Positions 15,831 to 24,024 of a DNA stretch of 64,000 nucleotides are shown piece after piece. Origin of the DNA: Bradyrhizobium diazoefficiens USDA 110. GTDB taxonomy: Bacteria; Pseudomonadota; Alphaproteobacteria; Rhizobiales; Xanthobacteraceae. The stretch is from NCBI RefSeq assembly GCF_000011365.1, contig NC_004463.1, forward strand, positions 5,008,001-5,072,000. The letters run 5' to 3'. Made by a program: the position numbers and the translations under genes. A model generated the notes under the pieces. It was not told the origin of the DNA. It saw only the letters and a program-made list of their open reading frames with translations, and did no database searches. The stretch's first letter is position 1; every line of letters begins with the position of its first letter.

Positions 15831-15857
15831 AAAAACGGCGCCCCGTGAGGAGCGCCG
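15831..15857 (-). terminator. terminator of the Tyr/Cys-rich protein gene
   Basis: Read leftward: CGGCGC, a 10-nt loop, GCGCCG, then TTTTT. It lies 28 bp after the stop at 15885. A classic intrinsic terminator, though with a short stem. Confidence 0.65.
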
Positions 15858-15884
15858 CATGGAATTGTTCGTTGCTGGCTTGGC

Positions 15885-16259
15885 TCAGTAGCCGCAGGAC
15901 GCGCAGCCCATCTGCACCGGGGCGTAATAGGAATAGCCGGGCGAGACCATCTCGACGCGCTGGCGCGTTGCGTATTGCGGCGGGATGCGCTCGTACTGGA
16001 CGCCGGGCGGGGCGACCATCACAGTCTGCGGCACCATCACGGTGCGGTACTGCGCGGGCGTGCGGTGCGCAACGGTTGCGCCGGGCGACACCATCACGGT
16101 CTCGTCGACGGTGCGGTATTGCGGCGCGACGTATTGCTGCTGGTAGCAGGTCTGGCACGGCGGCGGCGCGTAGCAATTATAGCAGCCCGCGGAGGCTGCG
16201 CCCGTCATGGAAAGCGCGGCGACGGCTGTTGAGAAAACGACAGCAAGAGTACGAGACAT
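15885..16259 (-). CDS. secreted Tyr/Cys-rich protein, unknown function
   Basis: 124 aa from ATG 16259. MSRTLAVVFSTAVAALSMTG is a Sec signal cleaved after ASA. The mature start has CYNCYAPPPCQTCYQQQYV, and the body carries repeated YRTV/VMV units (QYRTVDETVMVSPG; QYRTVMVPQTVMVAPPG), ending MGCASCGY. The beta-repeat and Cys pairs suggest an exported, disulfide-stabilised envelope protein. I associate the type with Bradyrhizobium; no biochemical role is known. Confidence 0.7.
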   Translation of the reverse strand: MSRTLAVVFSTAVAALSMTGAASAGCYNCYAPPPCQTCYQQQYVAPQYRTVDETVMVSPGATVAHRTPAQYRTVMVPQTVMVAPPGVQYERIPPQYATRQRVEMVSPGYSYYAPVQMGCASCGY

Positions 16260-16445
16260 TGTGGTGGTGCCCCAGTTGCCCGAAATGGATTTGCGAAGGT
16301 CGTAGCAGTATACGCGGCAAAAATCCTGAGCTGCCGAACTTCGTTGAGGCATCCTTAATGCGAACGGCCGGCTCTCCCCGGCCATTCAGGACTTGTTGAC
16401 CATGCGCGACCGCGGCACCCGCGATCGCGCGCGCGCAAGCCGCGC

Positions 16446-18296
16446 TCAGTTCGAGCGGCGCTTCACTTCGCGCACCGCGCCGCGCGCGGCGCTGGTGGTG
16501 AGCGCAGCGTAAGCCTGGAGCGCGGTGGAAACGTTGCGCTTGCGGCCCGTCGCCTGCCAGGCGGCGTCCCCCTTCGCCTCTTCCGACGCGCGGCGCTTGG
16601 CGAGCTCCTCGTCGGAAACCTCCAGCGTGATGCTGCGGTTCGGAATGTCGATCGCGATAAGGTCGCCGGTCCGCACCAGGCCGATGTTGCCGCCCTCGGC
16701 GGCTTCCGGCGACAGATGTCCGATCGACAGGCCGGACGAGCCGCCCGAGAAGCGTCCGTCGGTGACGAGCGCGCAGGCTTTGCCGAGGCCCATCGATTTC
16801 AGATAGCTGGTCGGATACAGCATTTCCTGCATGCCGGGGCCGCCGCGCGGGCCTTCGTAGATGATGACCACGACCTCACCGGCGACGACCTTGCCGCCCA
16901 AAATGCCTTCGACGGCCGCGTCCTGGCTCTCGAACACGCGCGCGGGGCCGGAGAATTTCAGGATCGAGGCGTCGACGCCGGCAGTCTTCACGATGCAGCC
17001 GTCCTGTGCGAGGTTGCCGTAGAGCACGGCGAGACCGCCATCCTTGCTGAAGGCGTGTTCGAGATCGCGCACGACGCCCTTCTCGCGATCGGCATCGAGC
17101 TCGTCGTAGCGACGCTCCTGGCTGAATGCGACTTGCGTCGGGATGCCGCCGGGCGAGGCACGATAGAAGGTGCGCACCGCCTCGCTCTTGGAGCGCTTGA
17201 TGTCCCAACGCTCCAGCGCGTCAGCCATGGTCGGCGCATGCACGGTCGAGACCGACGTATCGATCAGGCCGGCGCGATCGAGCTCGCCGAGAATGCCCAT
17301 GATGCCGCCGGCGCGGTGCACGTCCTCGACATGGACGTCGGCAACCGACGGCGCGACCTTGCAGAGCACGGGAACACGGCGCGACAGCCGGTCGATATCC
17401 TTCATGGTGAACGCGACCTGCCCTTCGTGAGCCGCCGCAAGCAGATGCAGCACGGTGTTGGTCGAGCCGCCCATCGCGATGTCGAGCGTCATCGCGTTCT
17501 CGAACGCCTTGAAGTTCGCGACGTTGCGCGGCAGCACCGAGGCATCGTCCTGCTCGTAATAGCGGCGGACGAGATCGACGATGGTATGGCCGGCCTCGAC
17601 GAACAGCCGCTTGCGGTCGGCATGGGTCGCGACCACCGAGCCGTTGCCGGGCAGCGCGAGGCCGAGCGCTTCGGTCAGGCAGTTCATCGAATTCGCGGTG
17701 AACATGCCCGAGCAGGAGCCGCAGGTCGGGCACGCCGAGCGCTCGATCACCTTGACGTCTTCGTCGCTGACCTTGGAGTCCGCCGCGGCAACCATGGCGT
17801 CGATGAGGTCGACGGCCTTGGTCTTGCCCTGGAGCTTGACCTTGCCGGCCTCCATCGGCCCGCCCGAGACGAACACGGCCGGGATGTTGAGCCGCAGCGC
17901 CGCCATCAGCATGCCGGGCGTGATCTTGTCGCAATTGGAGATGCAGACGAGGCCGTCGGCGCAATGGGCGTTGGCCATGTATTCGACGCTGTCGGCGATC
18001 AGCTCGCGCGACGGCAGGCTGTAGAGCATGCCGTCATGGCCCATGGCGATACCGTCATCGACCGCGATGGTGTTGAATTCCTTGGCGACGCCGCCGGCCT
18101 GCTCGATCTCGCGGGCGACGAGCTGGCCGAGGTCCTTGAGATGGACATGGCCAGGCACGAACTGGGTGAAGGAGTTGACGACCGCGATGATCGGCTTGCC
18201 GAAGTCCGCATCCTTCATGCCGGTCGCGCGCCAGAGGCCGCGGGCACCCGCCATGTTGCGGCCGTGGGTGGTGGTGCGGGAGCGATAGGCTGGCAT
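16446..18296 (-). CDS. ilvD: dihydroxy-acid dehydratase
   Basis: 616 aa from ATG 18296 ([20 protein letters not shown]), the same length as E. coli IlvD. It dehydrates 2,3-dihydroxy-isovalerate and -methylvalerate in branched-chain amino acid synthesis. Fe-S cysteines are in [12 protein letters not shown] and [16 protein letters not shown]; other family motifs are [13 protein letters not shown] and [14 protein letters not shown]. The [18 protein letters not shown] start is typical of the long E. coli-type enzyme. Cytoplasmic. Upstream sequence stays open to 18647 but is non-coding in character. Monocistronic as far as seen. Confidence 0.97.
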   Translation of the reverse strand: MPAYRSRTTTHGRNMAGARGLWRATGMKDADFGKPIIAVVNSFTQFVPGHVHLKDLGQLVAREIEQAGGVAKEFNTIAVDDGIAMGHDGMLYSLPSRELIADSVEYMANAHCADGLVCISNCDKITPGMLMAALRLNIPAVFVSGGPMEAGKVKLQGKTKAVDLIDAMVAAADSKVSDEDVKVIERSACPTCGSCSGMFTANSMNCLTEALGLALPGNGSVVATHADRKRLFVEAGHTIVDLVRRYYEQDDASVLPRNVANFKAFENAMTLDIAMGGSTNTVLHLLAAAHEGQVAFTMKDIDRLSRRVPVLCKVAPSVADVHVEDVHRAGGIMGILGELDRAGLIDTSVSTVHAPTMADALERWDIKRSKSEAVRTFYRASPGGIPTQVAFSQERRYDELDADREKGVVRDLEHAFSKDGGLAVLYGNLAQDGCIVKTAGVDASILKFSGPARVFESQDAAVEGILGGKVVAGEVVVIIYEGPRGGPGMQEMLYPTSYLKSMGLGKACALVTDGRFSGGSSGLSIGHLSPEAAEGGNIGLVRTGDLIAIDIPNRSITLEVSDEELAKRRASEEAKGDAAWQATGRKRNVSTALQAYAALTTSAARGAVREVKRRSN

Positions 18297-18493
18297 GGCG
18301 GTTTCCGTCCTCGGTTTGGCTGGCCGGCGGGAAAATGGAAGCCGCCTCAGGCCTTTCCGGCCGGATAGCGCACGGGGTCGGCTGGCGCAACGGGAACTTG
18401 GGCCGGACAGGGCCGGATCGGTCTTTCGCAGGCCTCCCCTGCTCCCGGCGCGGCCTATTGGAAGGACGCGCCGGCGCCGGGCAGACGCTGTAG

Positions 18494-19363
18494 CTAGCGC
18501 TTCGGCTTGGGCAGCACAATTCTCCCCTGTGAGGCAACGTCGCCCCACTTGGCGGACCACCCGACTTCCGAGGCCGAGGATGGCTCGATGCCCGCCTGAC
18601 CTCGGGCCCCCTGCAGTGCAAACAGGGCGCCCTGGGGATCGACACATCGTGCGATCCAGCAGCCATCGGGCAATTCGATCGGACCTTGGAGGATCCGGCC
18701 TCCACCGGCATTCACCTGCTTAGTCGCAGCGCCGATGTCGTCGACATTGAAGTAATGCAGCCAGCATGGCTGCGCTACGCTCGGAAGTTTCGTCAGCATG
18801 CCGCCGACCGTTTGTCCGTCCGCCGAAAACAATTGATACCAGTCCGCTGGATCGGCTTGAGCGTCGGCCTTCTGCCAACCAAATAATGCTCTGTAGAAAT
18901 CGAAGATCACGGTCCGGTCGCCGGCCAATAGCTCGTGCCAACCGACGCGCCCCGGCTCGTCCAGCCCGCCCGGCTTCGATCGGCCATGTGTCGGTTCCTC
19001 GATCAGACCGAACGTCGCCTTCTGCGGATCGGCAACGACTGCTATTCGGCCAATGTTGGTGTCGGTCGGCGGCACAAAGATCGTGCCTCCGAGACGCCTG
19101 ATCTGTGCGGCGGTCCCGTCCAGGTCATCGACGGCGACGTAACCCATCCATCTCGGCGTTGCCCCCAATCTCCGCCCCTCGTCCGGGATATCCAAAAGTC
19201 CGCCGACCGGAACGCTGCCGCTGCGAACCACCGTGTAAGCCAGCTTCGGAGTCGACTCATCCTTCAAACCCCAGCCGACCGCCTTGCGATAAAATGCGCC
19301 TGCTGCCGCGACATCCGTGGTCAGGAGTTCGTACCAAGCGAAACGTCCGAGTTGATCTGCCAC
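18494..19363 (-). CDS. two-domain VOC (glyoxalase/bleomycin-resistance fold) protein
   Basis: About 289 aa from GTG 19363 (GGAGAG 8 nt upstream). Two VOC repeats: residues ~1-125 ([20 protein letters not shown]...FGLIEEP) and ~140-255 ([20 protein letters not shown]...QGALFALQG). Sequence resembles the CFP-30/CFP-32-like VOC proteins, which include hydrolases, lyases and drug-binding proteins. It is divergent to the azole-peptide precursor gene with 248 bp between. Substrate unknown. VOC proteins that bind bleomycin, itself a bithiazole peptide, make a resistance role conceivable but unproven. Confidence 0.75.
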   Translation of the reverse strand: MADQLGRFAWYELLTTDVAAAGAFYRKAVGWGLKDESTPKLAYTVVRSGSVPVGGLLDIPDEGRRLGATPRWMGYVAVDDLDGTAAQIRRLGGTIFVPPTDTNIGRIAVVADPQKATFGLIEEPTHGRSKPGGLDEPGRVGWHELLAGDRTVIFDFYRALFGWQKADAQADPADWYQLFSADGQTVGGMLTKLPSVAQPCWLHYFNVDDIGAATKQVNAGGGRILQGPIELPDGCWIARCVDPQGALFALQGARGQAGIEPSSASEVGWSAKWGDVASQGRIVLPKPKR

Positions 19364-19539
19364 GCCGATCTCTCCGTTCAAGCCTGGATGCGATTGCGGC
19401 ACCGCACCAAGCTGCACTCCGTGCGCGCCCGCCATGTACGTGGATCGGTGATGCCCTGTGTCAACGGGTCGGGCCAATGCTGTTCATGAAGATGAATACA
19501 CTCTGAACGTGCGGCGCCACGCTTTTGGGCGCGCAATTG

Positions 19540-19568
19540 TTGCCTGCCCTATTTTCCGGGCGTAGAGT
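19540..19568 (+). promoter_or_regulatory. candidate promoter of the precursor gene
   Basis: TTGCCT (19540-19545), a 17-bp spacer, then TAGAGT (19563-19568), 44 bp before the precursor ATG. Fits a housekeeping-sigma promoter reasonably well; unverified. Confidence 0.35.
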
Positions 19569-19611
19569 TAGCGCGGCTGGGATGCTTCTTGCAATGCACG
19601 GAGGTTCGACC

Positions 19612-20037
19612 ATGCGGCAGGCGAAGCGATCTTCTAAAACGAAGAAGCGAGTAACCAAAGTCGCCGTGCCTGCGTTCGGGGCGGCAGGCCTGACTTTTTC
19701 GCTAGCGGGAGGCGCATCGGCATCGGCCGTGCCGGCACCCGACGTACAGCATATGCCGAACCTTGTACCGGGTCAGGCAATCACGCTCGATGAAGAGGAA
19801 ATGGCCGACGTCAGCCTCGCCACCTTCCATCTCTTCGACAAGGAAAACGTCGGTAGCCGCGTGCAGTTGGCATGGCGCGGATGCGGTGGTTGCCGCGGCT
19901 GCAGAGGCTGTCGAGGTTGCCGCGGTTGCCGATGTGGCGTCGGTTGCCGGTGTGCTGGATGTGCTGTTGGTGTTGTAGGGTGCGCCGTATCATGCGCGGG
20001 TTGCTGCGCATCGTGGGGGCGCTGCCGCTGGTGCTAG
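19612..20037 (+). CDS. Cys-rich azole-peptide (TOMM) precursor
   Basis: 141 aa from ATG 19612, with CGGAGG 7 nt upstream. Residues 1-45 are basic then hydrophobic (KKRVTKVAVPAFGAAGLTFS, then LAGGASASA), resembling an export signal. Residues ~54-82 are acidic leader (QAITLDEEEMADVSLATFHL, FDKEN). From residue 89 the core begins: RGCGGCRGCRGCRGCRGC, then GVGCRCAGC and ends GRCRWC. Sixteen Cys lie between 91 and 141. It is followed by a YcaO cyclodehydratase and a SagB dehydrogenase, so many of the Cys are likely turned into thiazoles. Mature structure, cleavage site and activity are unknown. Confidence 0.85.
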   Translation: MRQAKRSSKTKKRVTKVAVPAFGAAGLTFSLAGGASASAVPAPDVQHMPNLVPGQAITLDEEEMADVSLATFHLFDKENVGSRVQLAWRGCGGCRGCRGCRGCRGCRCGVGCRCAGCAVGVVGCAVSCAGCCASWGRCRWC

Positions 20038-20234
20038 GCCTCGGCGCGTTCCGGAACGCCTGTCCACAAGCCGACATATCTCATTGGCCGGCCCCTTTGT
20101 CACGGCCGGCCAAATGCTTGGTTTCTCTACGGCGCTTGCATCGATGGCTTGCCGGTGACGGGCGAATTTGTTTCAACTCTCTGGGAAAATACCAGCGCGC
20201 GGGCACGACGATCCATCTTGCGCCGGCGATCTGA
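19992..20234 (+). CDS. doubtful ORF between precursor and YcaO gene
   Basis: 80 aa in another frame, overlapping the precursor by 46 bp. It begins MRGLLRIVGALPLVLGLGAF, signal-like, and continues with two Cys and a basic tail. No clear ribosome binding site and no recognised family; it may be only the high-GC shadow of the precursor frame and the intergenic DNA. Listed because small genes do occur in such clusters. Confidence 0.2.
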   Translation: MRGLLRIVGALPLVLGLGAFRNACPQADISHWPAPLSRPAKCLVSLRRLHRWLAGDGRICFNSLGKYQRAGTTIHLAPAI

Positions 20235-20266
20235 CGTAACGGCAACCGGATCGGCGTGCTGACGCA

Positions 20267-22513
20267 ATGAATGCCAATAGCAAGACCCGCGTCCCGCGGC
20301 AGACCCGCAAAGACCTCCTCCGATTTGCACCGAACTTCACCGCCTACTTACTGCCTCCCGATGCGGTTTGCCTCTATTCCGAGGATCGCAAGTTCTTCCT
20401 GCACGGCGAACTCTACTGCGCCTTGGCCACCGCGATCGGAGAACATGGCAACGCCAGGCCGGCGATCATTCGCCAGCTTTCGAAGCGCTTCCCGGCCGAC
20501 AAGATCGAGGAGGCGATCAAGCGGCTCCTCGATCGCCGATATGTCGTTGCGCGGGTATCGCCAGCATTCGACGAAGCCGTCGGCGGTTTTTGGGCAAGCC
20601 TCGGCCTGTCTCCGGAAGTCGCGGAGCAAAATCTTCGCAGTTGCTCCGTGCAGATCGAGTCGATTGACGTCAAAGGCGCCAAGGAGCTGACCGCGGCCTT
20701 GAGTAGGCTCGGCGTTCAAATCGCCAAGCGCTCGCCAAAGCTCACGATCACGCTGGTGAACGATTATCTTGACCGCCGGCTCGCCGAACTGAACCAGGAA
20801 CGCGTAGCCGGCAAGACGCATTGGCTGTTGGTGCAGCCGTCCGGCGCGTTTCCGCTGGTCGGGCCCATGTTCAAACCGGGCGAAAGCTCGTGCTGGACTT
20901 GCCTGTTCGATCGCATGATCCGCAACAGGGAGATCAAGGGGTTTCTTGACCGGGGACCGGCGCGTGCGGTCGCCATATCGCCGCTCGTCAACCATCCCGT
21001 CGGACGGACCGCAATCCATTTCGCAGCCGTCGAGATCGCCAAGGCAATCGCCTCGGGCTTTCGCACTGATCTGCGCGATCACATCGCAAGCTTCGACCTG
21101 GCCGGCGCCGTCATCGCAAAGCACTATGTCGCGCGACGCCCGCAATGCCCAACCTGCGGCAGCAAGAAGCTGCACAACCCGCGCCGATCCCCGGCCCTGG
21201 TCGAGATCGCCGAAGGCAAGAAGCTCGTCATGACCAGCGGTGGATATCGCACCATGACGTCGCGGGCCACGGTGTCGCGCTTCCGCAAGCATGTGAGCCC
21301 GCTGACCGGCGTGGTCACGCGGCTTGAGCGGATCGAGGCCGATCTGCCGATGAACACCAATTACTTCGCCCAGCATAATTTCTCCGCGCCGGCCCACAGC
21401 ATCGACCAGCTCAGGTCCGGATTGAGCGGGGGCAGCTTTGGCAAGGGCTCGACTGCCGAGCAGGGCGAGGCCAGCGCGCTGATGGAATCGATCGAACGCT
21501 ATTCGGGCATTTTCCAAGGCGATGAGATCAGGACGACGCGCCGCTTTGTCGATTTCGCGCCCGGCGACGCGCTTCTTCCCAACGACGTCCAGCTCTTCAG
21601 CGAAACACAGTTCAAGAACAGGTTTCTCCAGCAGCCGGACGATCCCCATCCGGTTCCCGAGCCGTTCGATCCCTCGACGAGGACCGAGTGGTCGCCGGTC
21701 TCATCGTTGCGCGACAAACGCTTCAAATATCTGCCGACCGGCCTGCTGTACTTCTTCTATGGCGGCTTTCATACGGATTCCAACGGCTGCGCGGCCGGTA
21801 ATACCCGCGACGAAGCCATCGTTCAGGGCTTCCTGGAACTGATCGAGCGCGATGCCTACGCGATCTGGTGGTATAATCAGGTGCAGCGCGCCGCGGTCGA
21901 TCTCGAGCAATTCGACGATTTCTATGTCCGGGATCTCCAGGCTCAATTTGCGGATGCCGGGCGCAAGCTGTGGGTGCTCGATGTCACCACCGACCTCGGC
22001 ATTCCGACTTACGTGGCTATCATGCACTGGATGCAGAATGGACACGAAAATATCGAGTTCGGTTCCGGCGCGCATTTCGACCGCCACATAGCCCTGCTGC
22101 GCTCCCTCACCGAACTGACCCAATTTATGTCCGTCGGCATGATGGGCGGCGCAAGCGGCGAGAAGCCGACCCTTGACGGTGTCACGCCGCTGCGCCTGGA
22201 AAACTACCCGTTCCTGACACCGAGCGACCGCCCGATCGTCCCCCCGGCGCCGAGCCTCAAGCTCCACGACAATACGCGTGACCAGGTCATTGCCTGCGTC
22301 GAGATCGCCGCCCGTGCAGGCTACGATTTCCTCGTCCTCGACCAGACACGTCCCGACGTCGAGGTTCCGGTCGTCAGAGTGCTCGTTCCCGGCTTGCGTC
22401 ATTTCTATCGCCGCTTCGCACCGGGCCGCCTTTACGATGTGCCGGTGAAGCTCGGATTGTTGGACCGGCCGCGACTGGAAAGCGATCTGACTTCGTTCCT
22501 CCCACACACCTGA
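20267..22513 (+). CDS. fused E1-like/YcaO TOMM cyclodehydratase
   Basis: 748 aa. Residues ~20-110 form a wHTH-like peptide-binding RRE (YLLPPDAVCLYSEDRKFFLH). The E1-like domain runs to ~320 and has a zinc tetrad, C209-x-x-C212 (CWTC) and C294-x-x-C297 (CPTC). The YcaO domain follows, with acidic ATP-binding motifs GEASALMESIERYSG (~398-412) and GFLELIERDAYAIWW (~515-530), plus SLTELTQF. It would bind the leader and use ATP to cyclise Cys into thiazolines. The C-terminus ends SFLPHT rather than the PxPxP tail common in azoline-forming YcaO. Cytoplasmic. Confidence 0.93.
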   Translation: MNANSKTRVPRQTRKDLLRFAPNFTAYLLPPDAVCLYSEDRKFFLHGELYCALATAIGEHGNARPAIIRQLSKRFPADKIEEAIKRLLDRRYVVARVSPAFDEAVGGFWASLGLSPEVAEQNLRSCSVQIESIDVKGAKELTAALSRLGVQIAKRSPKLTITLVNDYLDRRLAELNQERVAGKTHWLLVQPSGAFPLVGPMFKPGESSCWTCLFDRMIRNREIKGFLDRGPARAVAISPLVNHPVGRTAIHFAAVEIAKAIASGFRTDLRDHIASFDLAGAVIAKHYVARRPQCPTCGSKKLHNPRRSPALVEIAEGKKLVMTSGGYRTMTSRATVSRFRKHVSPLTGVVTRLERIEADLPMNTNYFAQHNFSAPAHSIDQLRSGLSGGSFGKGSTAEQGEASALMESIERYSGIFQGDEIRTTRRFVDFAPGDALLPNDVQLFSETQFKNRFLQQPDDPHPVPEPFDPSTRTEWSPVSSLRDKRFKYLPTGLLYFFYGGFHTDSNGCAAGNTRDEAIVQGFLELIERDAYAIWWYNQVQRAAVDLEQFDDFYVRDLQAQFADAGRKLWVLDVTTDLGIPTYVAIMHWMQNGHENIEFGSGAHFDRHIALLRSLTELTQFMSVGMMGGASGEKPTLDGVTPLRLENYPFLTPSDRPIVPPAPSLKLHDNTRDQVIACVEIAARAGYDFLVLDQTRPDVEVPVVRVLVPGLRHFYRRFAPGRLYDVPVKLGLLDRPRLESDLTSFLPHT

Positions 22514-22527
22514 AGGGTTGCCCTTTC

Positions 22528-23985
22528 GTGCGCGCTCCCCGGAAAAAGCCGACCAGGAAGATCGCGCCAGACATTGCTGCCCGATTGAGCCATCGCTTCT
22601 CCCTCCAGATGCAGCCGGACGGAAACCTCGTCGCCTTTCTGGGCGACTATTCCGTCAACCTCGGACAATTCAGTAAGGCCGCGATAGACCGCGCGCGACA
22701 TCTGAGCACCGGCCTTCCGCTCGCGTCCTTTGCAGGCAAGAGCGCCGTCGCGAGAGACGTCGACGCCCTGGTACACCGCTTGGCCCGGCAGGGGCTTCTG
22801 GAATACCGCCTCGCCTCCTCGTGCGACGAGCGGGACCTCGTGGTCATCGAGCCTCAAGTCCCCGAATACTGGCCGCGACGCGCGAAGCTGGGCAACCGTG
22901 ATACCATTGTGTTGTCACGCTTTGCCTATCTGCGCCGGCGCGGCAATGAGATGGTTCTGGAATCGCCACGCGCCGGCGCGCTGTTCCGGATTGGCGATCC
23001 CGCCGTCGCCGCCACCCTTGCTGCGCTGTCGCAGCCTCAGAAGATCGGCAAGCTCAACCGGAAGGCAGCCACTTTCAATCTCTGTCTGCTCGAACTGTTG
23101 GTGGAAAGCCGGATCCTGCTCAAGCTCGATGCGAAAGACGGACAAGGCCTGCGAGTGAATGAAGGCGACGGCAATCTCGTTCTCTGGGATTTCCATGACC
23201 TGGTGTTTCACACGCGGAGCACGGAGGGGCGGCAAGCCAATCCGGTCGGCGCCGCTTTCACCTATGCGAGCATCGTTCCGCCGCTGCCTGCGGTGCGCCC
23301 GCCCTGGCCCGGCAGCAAGATCGACCTACGCAAATTCTCCTCCCCGGAGCCGATCTCTCTCTTCCCGAAGCTGTTGCGCGAACGCCATTCAACACGAGAT
23401 TTCGACGACAAGAATCCTGTCACGCTCGGCGAACTCGCACAGTTTCTCGACACCACCGCGCGCGTCGTGTCCGAATGGAAGAGCGGCCCGTATTTTGACG
23501 GCGGTCCCGACGTCACCTACAGCACGAGGCCATATCCGTCGGCGGGCAGCGCCTACGAGCTGGAATTGTACCTGACGGTCTCGAACTGCGAAGGACTTGC
23601 GCGCGGACTCTACCACTACGATGCAGGGAGCCACGCGCTGGTGGCGATCAGCGCCTCCACCCAACAACTCCAGGCGCACGCGGTGGCAGCCCAGTTCGCC
23701 ATGGACGCGCCGGGTCAGCCACAAATCCTGATCACGATCGCGGCGCGCTTTGGGCGGGTCTCCTGGAAATACAGCTCAATCGCATATTCGTTGATCCTGA
23801 AGGATGTCGGCAGCCTGATCCAGACGTTTTACCTGGCCGCGACCGATATGGACCTCGGCGGCTGCGCCATCGGGAGCACCAACATCGACCTGTTCGCGAC
23901 AATGACGGAGCTGGAATTCCATATAGAAGGCCCGGTCGGTCAATTCGCGCTCGGGCGCGGCAGGAAGCTCGATATCCCGAGCTAG
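22528..23985 (+). CDS. SagB-type FMN dehydrogenase of the TOMM cluster
   Basis: 485 aa from GTG 22528, 14 bp after the YcaO gene with GAAGGG upstream. The N-terminal ~150 residues look like a second RRE-like wHTH (SLQMQPDGNLVAFLGDYSVN). The nitroreductase-fold domain shows RERHSTRDFD (~284-293, FMN phosphate binding), RPYPSAGSAYELELY (~334-348) and GGCAIGS (~446). Such enzymes oxidise azolines to azoles. This completes a minimal precursor/cyclodehydratase/dehydrogenase set. Convergent with the peptide transporter operon, 39 bp away. Confidence 0.92.
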   Translation: MRAPRKKPTRKIAPDIAARLSHRFSLQMQPDGNLVAFLGDYSVNLGQFSKAAIDRARHLSTGLPLASFAGKSAVARDVDALVHRLARQGLLEYRLASSCDERDLVVIEPQVPEYWPRRAKLGNRDTIVLSRFAYLRRRGNEMVLESPRAGALFRIGDPAVAATLAALSQPQKIGKLNRKAATFNLCLLELLVESRILLKLDAKDGQGLRVNEGDGNLVLWDFHDLVFHTRSTEGRQANPVGAAFTYASIVPPLPAVRPPWPGSKIDLRKFSSPEPISLFPKLLRERHSTRDFDDKNPVTLGELAQFLDTTARVVSEWKSGPYFDGGPDVTYSTRPYPSAGSAYELELYLTVSNCEGLARGLYHYDAGSHALVAISASTQQLQAHAVAAQFAMDAPGQPQILITIAARFGRVSWKYSSIAYSLILKDVGSLIQTFYLAATDMDLGGCAIGSTNIDLFATMTELEFHIEGPVGQFALGRGRKLDIPS

Positions 23986-24024
23986 AAGCTCGGGTAGTTC
24001 GGCGCTCGCCTCTCGCCAGTCGCG

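Noticed and set aside
16716..18368. 550-aa open frame on the plus strand opposite ilvD
   Set aside because: It mirrors a certain ilvD gene; the protein is a His/Arg/Asp-rich mix without motifs, as expected from a GC-rich antisense frame.
19872..20234. 120-aa frame overlapping the precursor
   Set aside because: Its first 40 codons are a shifted reading of the RGC repeat. Only the part from 19992 was kept, as a doubtful feature.
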